The notes beneath the pieces were generated by a model. It made no database searches. It saw only the letters and a list, made by a program, of their open reading frames with translations, and was not told the DNA's origin. A stretch of DNA of 64,000 nucleotides from contig JANYHE010000050.1 in assembly GCA_025359215.1 (NCBI GenBank), positions 1 through 64,000 on the forward strand, given 5' to 3'. Source of the DNA: Hyphomicrobiales bacterium. Lineage in GTDB: Bacteria > Pseudomonadota > Alphaproteobacteria > Rhizobiales > Aestuariivirgaceae. The position numbers and the translations under genes are program-made. Position 1 is the stretch's first letter, and each line of letters starts with the position of its first letter. Below, in pieces: positions 56,278 through 64,000 of this stretch.

Positions 56278-58479
56278 TCAGACCAACTTAGCAAGAATTA
56301 CTTTTGAAGATTTGCGAGATAGTCTTAATTTTCGAACCTTTTTCAATGTAATTTCGATATTACAAGTAAAGCCTTGCTCTTCAAAAGTATTTTTGACCTT
56401 TGCTCCAGCCAAGCTTTTTTCAATGAGCATGGCTCCAAATTTGGGACTTATATTTTTTGAAGGAGGCGGGCCGCCGCGCTCGCGCCACGTCAGAAAGATT
56501 GTAATTTTTGAATCCAAATGCCTTTCTGTTCGCCAATAGAGCTGAACGTTTCCCGTCGGAACTGACAAAGCACCATATTTCAATGCGTTGCTCGCTAATT
56601 CATTAAAAATGAGGCCAAACGGAGCCGCATATTCCGCCGAAAGATTCACGGCAGGTCCTGATATGTCAATGCGGTTATCGTTGTCTCGCAAATAGGTTGC
56701 AAACTGAAGACGAGCCAGGGCTCCCAACTCTGCTCCTTTCCAATCACTTGCCGAAAGTACGTCTTGCGCCATCGCCAAGCTGTGCAGACGTCCTTCAAAA
56801 GCAGTAGCGAATGCTTGGGGATTTTCTGCAGTGCGTAAAGTTGATCGCAAGATTCCTTGCAACACAGCAAATGTGTTTTTAGAACGATGAGCCAATTCTA
56901 AGTTCATCAAGCGCTGTCTAGCCTCCCATTCACGACGTTCTGTCACGTCATGCATCGCGACTGAAATTCCTATAGTGCGGCCATCCAGCGATTTTACGGG
57001 TGCCAAGGTAACAGAGATATAAACATAGCTGCCGTCTTTGCGGAGTCGTCTGGCTTCATAAGGGCCAACCGGATGATCTCCTTTGGCCATTTCTTTAAAT
57101 TGCATTTGTTCTGTTCGCTGCGAAGGTTCAGCAAGCATGCTGACATGTTGACCAATTGCTTCCTCCGCGGAATAGCCAAAAAGTCGACTGCACGCCGGGT
57201 TCCAGGTTTCAATAATACCATCAACTGACAAGCCAAATAACGCGTCGTGCGATGCCAGCGCAACTGAAGCCATCCGAGCATTAAATGCTTCGGTTAGACG
57301 GCGAAGGGTGATGTCATGATCGGTCTCCATCACCAACCATTCACCCTCACTGTCTATCGCTTGTTGACGTGTTTCAACAAATATTTGACGGCCGTCTTTG
57401 CTCAGGTGCTCAAGTTCGCCGGTCCAACTTCTTCCCACCTGCAGAATTTGCAAAAGTTCACTCTCTGATAATTCTGCGCGGGTCTTGAGAAGCCTGTGAC
57501 TGGAGCGCCCGATAGCTTCGGCTTTTGAGAATCCATATAAATTTTCCGCGCCGCGATTCCATTCGACAATACCTTTTTGGGGATGCCAAACAAAAATTGG
57601 CTCAAAGGACAAATCGATGAGATTAGCTAGTCGACTATTCGAAGCTTCAATTTTTTTGCGCTGAGAAATATCGATTGAAGCGCCAGCCATTCTAACAATG
57701 TCACCGGCTACATTGCGAAAAACCTTCCCCGAGTCGAGCAGCCAAACATAGTGGCCATCACGGTGACGAATTCTATATTCTAAAATATAGGAGTCATTGG
57801 GCTGTAGATAGTCTTTGATGTCAAGATTCTTCAATCTTTCGGCATCATCAGGATGACGAAGATTTTCCCAATCTACTTGTCTCAGGCCAATTTCCTCTGC
57901 TGACCAGCCTAAAATTCGAGAGGTACTTTTACTGCGCCATACCTCATCATTCTTTAAATCGATATCATATACGACAGCTCCTGCCGCCTCTTCCGCAGTC
58001 TCAAGGCGTTCCACTCCAAGGCGTAATGCATCCTGCGCAAGCTTCTGCTCGGTAATATTCTGTGTAGCTGCTATAACGCGAGTGGCAACCTGAGCAGCGT
58101 CTCTGATGAACTTCCCGCGCACATTCCAGAAAGCCCGATCTTGATCGACCGACACCCCCCGAAAGGCAAAAGCAAAATTTTCTTCGCCATTTTCCAATGC
58201 TCGGTTAAATTCCGCCATCATAGGTCCGCGATCATCCGGATGGGCAAAAAAGTTAGCCCGAGAAGGATCCGCAGAAAGCTCATCCGGAGAACAGCCAATA
58301 ACGCGAGCCGAATTGGCAGCCCAGATAATCTTATTTTCAGTTAAATCTAGTTCCCAAGCAAACATATTGGCCGCTTCTGTCGCCAATCGAAGCCGTTCTT
58401 CACTCTCCACAACGGATGAGACCAAGGCCTGAGAATTTGAAATTAGATCAGCCACTCGATCTTGTATCCGTACTTGCAC
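56278..58479 (-). CDS. PAS-domain HWE-family sensor histidine kinase
   Basis: 733 aa; at least four PAS domains; LELAHRSKNTFAVLQGILRSTLR, LIFNELASNALKYGALSVPTGNVQLYWRTE. Confidence 0.93.
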   Translation of the reverse strand: MQVRIQDRVADLISNSQALVSSVVESEERLRLATEAANMFAWELDLTENKIIWAANSARVIGCSPDELSADPSRANFFAHPDDRGPMMAEFNRALENGEENFAFAFRGVSVDQDRAFWNVRGKFIRDAAQVATRVIAATQNITEQKLAQDALRLGVERLETAEEAAGAVVYDIDLKNDEVWRSKSTSRILGWSAEEIGLRQVDWENLRHPDDAERLKNLDIKDYLQPNDSYILEYRIRHRDGHYVWLLDSGKVFRNVAGDIVRMAGASIDISQRKKIEASNSRLANLIDLSFEPIFVWHPQKGIVEWNRGAENLYGFSKAEAIGRSSHRLLKTRAELSESELLQILQVGRSWTGELEHLSKDGRQIFVETRQQAIDSEGEWLVMETDHDITLRRLTEAFNARMASVALASHDALFGLSVDGIIETWNPACSRLFGYSAEEAIGQHVSMLAEPSQRTEQMQFKEMAKGDHPVGPYEARRLRKDGSYVYISVTLAPVKSLDGRTIGISVAMHDVTERREWEARQRLMNLELAHRSKNTFAVLQGILRSTLRTAENPQAFATAFEGRLHSLAMAQDVLSASDWKGAELGALARLQFATYLRDNDNRIDISGPAVNLSAEYAAPFGLIFNELASNALKYGALSVPTGNVQLYWRTERHLDSKITIFLTWRERGGPPPSKNISPKFGAMLIEKSLAGAKVKNTFEEQGFTCNIEITLKKVRKLRLSRKSSKVILAKLV

Positions 58480-58946
58480 ATTCAGACGCTAACCTGGGTT
58501 CACACAGATAATAATTCGATTGCAACATGTTTGGTTCCAGAACAAGTACCATTACAAAATAAATACCTAAAATAAGGAACCAATTTCAATATCAGTTTTT
58601 ATATTCGCCCTCTTATTTAGCAAAACTAAATGAACTTTTATGCGGCGATTATGAAAATTGGGTCTTTTATACAACAAAACCGGAAAGAAATTTTGGACAA
58701 TATAACTCATAGTGCCAGAATTCATACACTATCAAGCAATCGTCCTCGTTTTCAATCGGTCTGATAGTAAAACTCACGTTAACTCGGATGTTTTGGTTTC
58801 CGAGCGGGTTTACCTTCACTACGTTGACTACACTGTTTTGAGTTGCCTTAGCACAACAAGTTCTTCAAACTTTTATAGCGAGAGCTAGAAGTCTGTTGAA
58901 TTTTTCCGGCCTCTCTAAAAATTTTATGCTTACACGTTCATGCCGC

Positions 58947-58971
58947 GGAACTTTGTAGTGCCAACAAAGTT
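58947..58971 (+). promoter_or_regulatory. EcfG-like promoter GGAAC-N16-AGTT
   Basis: GGAAC TTTGTAGTGCCAACAA AGTT, 56 bp upstream of the 59028 ATG. Confidence 0.55.
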
Positions 58972-59027
58972 ATACAATCCAAGCGCCTAGGAGCGTGCCA
59001 AATACATTTTTGAAACAAGGAAAAATC

Positions 59028-59477
59028 ATGAAATCATTTTTTATGACAGCCGTTGTTTGTTTAGTTGTTAGTGGACCAGCGTCCGCCATGAGCGACGAAG
59101 ACTGCCAAACAATGTGGAAACAAGCAGACACCGATAGCAATGGCGTTCTTAATGGGTCTGAAGCCAATCGCTATTTAGCAATGATGCGAACCGCTAATAA
59201 AGCAATGGCTTCTGATGCTGCCTTTAACGAAGCGATGTTTATTGAAAACTGCAAAGCTGATATTTTTAAACCTGCAAGTATTGATGCCGGAGCTCCGTTA
59301 GAGGGTGCCAATAGTTTCACCGAGGAACAGGCAAAAGTTCGCATCTTGGCCGCAGGTTTGGTTCAGCCCAGTGCATTGACTAAAGACGAAAAGGGAATTT
59401 GGCGTGGAACTGCAACCAAGAATGGGTCGAGCGTTAAGGTTGCTGTTGACTACAAAGGCAACGTTGTTGCGCAATAA
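59028..59477 (+). CDS. Secreted small protein with EF-hand-like loop
   Basis: MKSFFMTAVVCLVVSGPASAMS signal peptide; DTDSNGVLNGSE 12-residue EF-hand pattern. Confidence 0.75.
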   Translation: MKSFFMTAVVCLVVSGPASAMSDEDCQTMWKQADTDSNGVLNGSEANRYLAMMRTANKAMASDAAFNEAMFIENCKADIFKPASIDAGAPLEGANSFTEEQAKVRILAAGLVQPSALTKDEKGIWRGTATKNGSSVKVAVDYKGNVVAQ

Positions 59478-59507
59478 GTTCAACTTACAAACTTGAAAGG
59501 CAATTAC

Positions 59508-60089
59508 ATGAAAACGATTACAAAAGTTTATGATGGCTATGAAAAAGCGCGTAACGTCGTTGACGATTTGTTGGCCGCAGGAATTCCGATGGCATCCATT
59601 AGTGTTCTGGCAAGCCGTGATGCCACTGATCAATATGAGAATATGGATGAGGGTTCAGAAGCTGGTGCAGGTGCAGGTGTAGGTGCCACCGTCGGAGGCG
59701 CAGCTGGGCTTCTGGCAGGCCTTGGCCTAATCGCTATCCCTGGATTGGGGCCAGTTGTGGCGGCAGGATGGCTTGCCTCGTTAGCTCTAGGGGCTGCAGC
59801 AGGTGGTGCAACGGGCGGAATCGTCGGTGCGCTTATTGGCGCCGGTGTCCCAGAAGAACATGCACATGTTTATTCTGAATCCGTGCGTCGTGGTGGAACA
59901 ATAGTTTCAGTGCAAGCAGAAGACCACAACATCAATACAGTGCAATCTATTCTAAACAATTCTGTAGCGATTGATCCTCACACGCAAGGTGAGTCTTATC
60001 GCAGCACTGGTTGGAACCAATTTGATCCTGATGCAGGCCCTTATGAATCTATTCGCACCGCTGCCGAACGAGATCGGCATTTTAGTTAG
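59508..60089 (+). CDS. General stress protein 17M-like domain protein with Gly/Ala-rich hydrophobic centre
   Basis: MKTITKVYDGYEKARNVVDDLLAAGIPMASISVLASR...GAGAGVGATVGGAAGLLAGLGLIAIPGLGPVVAAGWL. Confidence 0.8.
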   Translation: MKTITKVYDGYEKARNVVDDLLAAGIPMASISVLASRDATDQYENMDEGSEAGAGAGVGATVGGAAGLLAGLGLIAIPGLGPVVAAGWLASLALGAAAGGATGGIVGALIGAGVPEEHAHVYSESVRRGGTIVSVQAEDHNINTVQSILNNSVAIDPHTQGESYRSTGWNQFDPDAGPYESIRTAAERDRHFS

Positions 60090-60128
60090 TCCATCCGCGA
60101 ACTCTAAAAAATCAAACAGGAGAATGTT

Positions 60129-60629
60129 ATGGCTAAATCCTCTAAGCAACTTGACGAATTATTTCACAACGCCTTGAAAGATATCTATTTTGCAGAAAAG
60201 AAGATCGTGGCAACTTTGCCTAAGATGGCAAAAGCGGCGAACTCCCCCGAACTGAAAGAATCTTTTGAGAAGCATAAAGTTCAATCGGAGGGCCACGTCA
60301 AAAGGCTCGACGAAGTATTTGCTATGATTGATGCAAAACCCCAAGCCAAAACTTGTGACGTAATAATGGGCATTGTGAAGGAAGGTGAAGGCCTTATGGA
60401 GGAATACAAAGGCTCACCTGCCCTAGACGCTGCACTTCTCGCTGTAGCGCAAGCTGTAGAGCATTACGAAATCTCCCGCTATGGCACTTTGAAATGCTGG
60501 GCTGAGGAATTGGGAATCGATGAAGCCGTTTCGCTCTTGGACGATACTCTGCAAGAAGAAGAGGAGACGGATATTGCGCTGACGGCGTTAGCAAAGTCAG
60601 TCGTGAATATGCAAGCTGAAGCTGCATAG
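60129..60629 (+). CDS. YciE/YciF (DUF892) ferroxidase-like family protein
   Basis: 166 aa; LDELFHNALKDIYFAEKKIVATLPKMAKAANSPELKESFEKHKVQSEGHVKRLDEVF. Confidence 0.93.
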   Translation: MAKSSKQLDELFHNALKDIYFAEKKIVATLPKMAKAANSPELKESFEKHKVQSEGHVKRLDEVFAMIDAKPQAKTCDVIMGIVKEGEGLMEEYKGSPALDAALLAVAQAVEHYEISRYGTLKCWAEELGIDEAVSLLDDTLQEEEETDIALTALAKSVVNMQAEAA

Positions 60630-60696
60630 AGCTGAATTTCAATACTGATATCCTGCGCAAGATAGAAATAGCGCGGGATTATTTTTTTGACTCTCT

Positions 60697-60721
60697 GGAA
60701 CAATTTTCAGTGATCGGCGTT
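60697..60721 (+). promoter_or_regulatory. EcfG-like promoter GGAAC-N16-CGTT
   Basis: GGAAC AATTTTCAGTGATCGG CGTT. Confidence 0.6.
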
Positions 60722-60737
60722 CCTGACAGGAGTGATT

Positions 60738-60860
60738 TTGAAATCATCATTCGCATGCAATGAGCTCAATTCGATTAGTTATCGTGGTGTGCGCGTCGAA
60801 AGTATGCCTCGTGCTACGGCTGGTCAGGCTCCGTCAAGTTCGAAGGTAACTACTCACTAA
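60738..60860 (+). CDS. Candidate 40-aa small protein with TTG start
   Basis: AGGAG 6 nt upstream of TTG; open frame MKSSFACNELNSISYRGVRVESMPRATAGQAPSSSKVTTH; below the ORF track's length cutoff; 17 bp after an EcfG-like motif. Confidence 0.45.
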   Translation: MKSSFACNELNSISYRGVRVESMPRATAGQAPSSSKVTTH

Positions 60861-60986
60861 ATTGTATTTTAAAAAGTCAAATGCCACCAAGAATTTTCAG
60901 ACGGAAGCGACAGACCTACCGCAAGTGTAGATGGGTATATTTGACGGGCTCGAAAAATTATTGCACTTCATTTGGGGTATCTGACC

Positions 60987-63900
60987 ATGCTGCGATTTTT
61001 TAATCGGAACTCCCCACAATGGGATGACTCGCAGCCAATTAGTGCTGAAATTTTTGGACTTGAGCGACTTCGCCAACATGCACGCAGTTTGGCCGAAAGC
61101 CAAAAAGTGACGGACCAACAGTTCCATGTCTATTCAATTATTGATAGATTGCGCGACAATGCAGTGGCCTTGGACATTGCTGACAGTGAAATTTGCCATG
61201 CGGTTGCTTTGGGGAAATCGATAACGCCAGCGGCCGAATGGTTGATTGATAATTATCATTTTGTTGAAGAACAAATTCGTCAAACACGAACCGATTTACC
61301 CCCCAGATTTTATCGTCAACTGCCCAAATTGGCTGGGGGTCCTTTGGCTGGGCACCCACGTATTTTTGGTTTGGTTTGGGCACATGTGGCCCACACAGAC
61401 AGTCGATTTGATATACAGTCACTGACGGAATTTGTGAACGAATATCAACAAGTTCACGAGCTGACAATTGGTGAATTGTGGGCGGTGGCGATTAGTCTAC
61501 GTTTGATACTTGTAGAAAATTTGCGTCGAATTTCACAACGTATTGTTGAGTCCCGCATCGCTCGCGACGCCGCTGATGCTGTTGCAGATGAAGTCTTAAA
61601 AGTAAACCGACGCCAATCTACAATCGCTGATATTTTCAAACAAATAAGTGAACCAACAGTCACTCAAGCATTTGCAGTGCAACTCATTCAGCGCTTGCGC
61701 GATCATAATGGCCTGTCCGTTCAGATGCTTGATTGGTTGAAGAGCAAAACTGAAAGTTTGGGATACGCTCTAGAGTTCGCTGTTAATGAGGAACACCATC
61801 GCCAGAGCGCCGCGAATGTAACTGTGCGAAATATCATCACAAGTCTTCGCTTGATTTCGGATGTGAATTGGGAACTGTGGTTCGATAGCGTTAGCCTAGT
61901 TGATGCACTTTTGCGCAATACTTCAACTTATGCCGAAATGGATTTTCCTAGCCGCACCCTATATCGCACAGCAGTTGAGGAGTTGGCGCGGGGCTCAATG
62001 TTTAACGAGATTGATGTTGCAAAGCGTGCAATTGAGGGAACAGATGATGCTGGGCACAGACTGATCGGAATCGGACGAAAAGATTTTGAGTCGACTTTGA
62101 AATTTCGAGCGCCTGTAATACGGCGCATTCGTATGGGCCTGCGTTCTGCGGGATTGAGTGGCTATCTCATCAGCTTGGCATTTTTTGCGACTGCTCTGCT
62201 TATTTCAGGTCTCCTTCCCTTAGTTAATTTTGAACATTCAACTCTTACTATTGTACTCATTGCACTTCTAGCAATTATCCCGATTTCCGATGCCGCATTG
62301 GCATTGATTAATTTTGCAATCACGCGATTGTTGGACGCGTCAATTATTCCGGGACTTGCACTTCGCGACGGTGTCCCTGCCCACCTACGCACGTTGGTTG
62401 TTATTCCGGCACTCCTCACTTCGCACGACGATATTGAAGAGTTGGTGGAACGTTTGGAAATTCATTACCTCTCAAATGGTGATGGAGAACTCTATTTCGC
62501 ACTCGCTACAGATTGGACGGATTCAGATTCTGAACATTCCGCGCCTGATGAACAATTGCTGCGTACTGCAATTGATGGAATTGCCCGTCTCAATTTTCGC
62601 CACGATACGAATCGATTCATATTGCTTCATCGGTCAAGAAGGTGGAACCCACAGCAGGGCAAATGGATGGGTTGGGAGCGCAAGCGTGGAAAGCTGCATG
62701 AGCTCAATCGGCTGTTGCGGGGAGCGATTGACACCAGCTTTATGCTGATTGTTGGGCGTCTGCCGGATGCCATTAAATATGTGCTGACGTTGGATGCAGA
62801 TACCAGATTGCCGCGCGATGCAGCGCGTCGATTGGTCGGAAAAATCGCCCACCCTCTCAATCAACCTAAGTTTGCTCTTAAAGAGCAGCGTGTTTTGAGC
62901 GGGTTTGGTGTGATGCAACCACGCGTAACGCCTTCGCTGCCCGTAGGCCATTATGGTTCATTGTTCCAACAAGTGTACTCTTCAACACGCGGCATTGATC
63001 CTTACGTGTTTGCGGTTTCGGATGTTTACCAGGACGTTTTTGGTGAGGGTACATTCGCAGGCAAAGGTATTTACGATATTGATACTTTTGAGGCCGCTAT
63101 GGCTGACAAAATTCCTGAAAACACCATGCTCAGTCATGATCTATTTGAAGGCATATTTGCGCGTTCGGCTTTGGTGACCGACGTCGAAGTTGTTGAAGAA
63201 TTTCCAGAGCGATACGATGTTGCTGCAGCGCGGCAGCACCGTTGGGTGCGCGGCGATTGGCAGCTTCTGTATTGGATGTTGGGCAGATCATCAACCAACA
63301 CGATCATTCCACCATTGGGTTTGTGGAAAATGATTGATAATATCCGCCGCTCGCTCTCAACTCCGACGACGATGCTGAGTTTGTTTGCTGGCTGGGTGTT
63401 GCTGCCTCCAACGCCTGCTGCATTTTGGACAATTTTCACTGTATCGCTGATCCTGATCCCTTCGCTTTTGCCAGCCATTTCCAACGCGATGCCAAGGGCT
63501 CAGGCCCTAACATTGGAAAGTCGGTTGAAATCGATTGGTGAAGATTTTGCCCAAGCCCTAGCCACAACAGGTTCCAATCTTGTGTTCCTTGCCCATCAAT
63601 CCTATTTGATGACCGACGCAATCGCGCGCACGATTTATCGACTACTTTTTAGCCGAAAAAATCTTCTGGAGTGGACGACGGCTGCGCAAAGTCATTCCAA
63701 TTCAAAGTCCGGCATAGTGGCAAGCTATAGCGCCATGCTGCCAAGCATAGCGTTTGGGCTATTTGCCTTTGCCATCGCTATATATCGCACAGGTACGATG
63801 TGGACCGTTGTTTTACCTTTCGCCATTGCATGGATTTTGGCACCATTCGTTGCCTATAGAATGAGCCTCACACCAGAATTGGAAGATGCGCTAGCGGCCT

Positions 63901-64000
63901 CACCAGATGAAAGCAAAATCTTGCGGTTGGTGGCGCGACGGACATGGTCATATTTCGAAACTTTTGTCACAGCAGCAGACTCGATGTTGCCCCCTGATAA
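60987..64000 (+). CDS. ndvB: Cyclic beta-1,2-glucan synthase-like protein (NdvB/ChvB family), partial
   Basis: Open frame MLRFFNRNSPQWDDSQPISAEIFGLERLRQHARSLAESQ... to window end; GT motifs YVLTLDADTRLPRDAARRLVGKIAHPLN, FGEGTFAGKGIYDIDTFEAAM, RQHRWVRGDWQLLYWMLG; multiple TM helices. Confidence 0.9.
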   Translation, partial: MLRFFNRNSPQWDDSQPISAEIFGLERLRQHARSLAESQKVTDQQFHVYSIIDRLRDNAVALDIADSEICHAVALGKSITPAAEWLIDNYHFVEEQIRQTRTDLPPRFYRQLPKLAGGPLAGHPRIFGLVWAHVAHTDSRFDIQSLTEFVNEYQQVHELTIGELWAVAISLRLILVENLRRISQRIVESRIARDAADAVADEVLKVNRRQSTIADIFKQISEPTVTQAFAVQLIQRLRDHNGLSVQMLDWLKSKTESLGYALEFAVNEEHHRQSAANVTVRNIITSLRLISDVNWELWFDSVSLVDALLRNTSTYAEMDFPSRTLYRTAVEELARGSMFNEIDVAKRAIEGTDDAGHRLIGIGRKDFESTLKFRAPVIRRIRMGLRSAGLSGYLISLAFFATALLISGLLPLVNFEHSTLTIVLIALLAIIPISDAALALINFAITRLLDASIIPGLALRDGVPAHLRTLVVIPALLTSHDDIEELVERLEIHYLSNGDGELYFALATDWTDSDSEHSAPDEQLLRTAIDGIARLNFRHDTNRFILLHRSRRWNPQQGKWMGWERKRGKLHELNRLLRGAIDTSFMLIVGRLPDAIKYVLTLDADTRLPRDAARRLVGKIAHPLNQPKFALKEQRVLSGFGVMQPRVTPSLPVGHYGSLFQQVYSSTRGIDPYVFAVSDVYQDVFGEGTFAGKGIYDIDTFEAAMADKIPENTMLSHDLFEGIFARSALVTDVEVVEEFPERYDVAAARQHRWVRGDWQLLYWMLGRSSTNTIIPPLGLWKMIDNIRRSLSTPTTMLSLFAGWVLLPPTPAAFWTIFTVSLILIPSLLPAISNAMPRAQALTLESRLKSIGEDFAQALATTGSNLVFLAHQSYLMTDAIARTIYRLLFSRKNLLEWTTAAQSHSNSKSGIVASYSAMLPSIAFGLFAFAIAIYRTGTMWTVVLPFAIAWILAPFVAYRMSLTPELEDALAASPDESKILRLVARRTWSYFETFVTAADSMLPPD

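Noticed and set aside
58500-58990. Possible sRNA in the ~500 bp gap between the PAS-HWE kinase and the EF-hand gene
   Set aside because: No convincing terminator hairpin or conserved motif apart from the EcfG-like promoter near 58947.
1-64000. Prophage, transposase, CRISPR-Cas, toxin-antitoxin or restriction systems
   Set aside because: Looked for integrase, transposase, phage structural, Cas, methyltransferase and toxin motifs among the translated ORFs and found none that could be supported.

Overview
A 64 kb alphaproteobacterial (probably Rhizobiales-like) chromosomal window. Supported by pdhS-type kinase, murA-DUF2948-UPF0262-LMW-PTP synteny, imuA-imuB-dnaE2, an NdvB-like cyclic glucan synthase, HWE kinases, and a tRNA-His with the divergent alphaproteobacterial acceptor end. 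Main blocks: (i) a minus-strand array of four secreted DUF11-repeat proteins (1-4816); (ii) tRNA-His; (iii) PdhS-like kinase, iron-type ABC permease, AsmA, moaE; (iv) a form-II coxSLMDEG-type molybdenum hydroxylase cluster; (v) Sfp-type PPTase and a TRAP transporter; (vi) a PAS kinase/response regulator pair; (vii) a four-gene operon (SGNH/DltD-like, MBOAT, class-II aaRS-like amino acid:[carrier protein] ligase, carrier protein) resembling a Dlt system in which an aaRS paralogue replaces DltA; (viii) a REC-PAS-GGDEF-EAL protein; (ix) a hydantoinase/FAD-oxidoreductase operon; (x) the murA locus; (xi) an SOS mutagenesis cassette with a LexA-like box and an in-frame palindromic insertion in dnaE2; (xii) a stress-type region with HWE kinases, small proteins and five EcfG-like promoter motifs; (xiii) a partial cyclic beta-glucan synthase. 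Best candidates for an undescribed system: the Dlt-like aminoacyl transfer operon, and the DUF11 array, whose subunits look circularly permuted as if for donor-strand polymerisation. No database search was run; all family calls come from reading the sequence.
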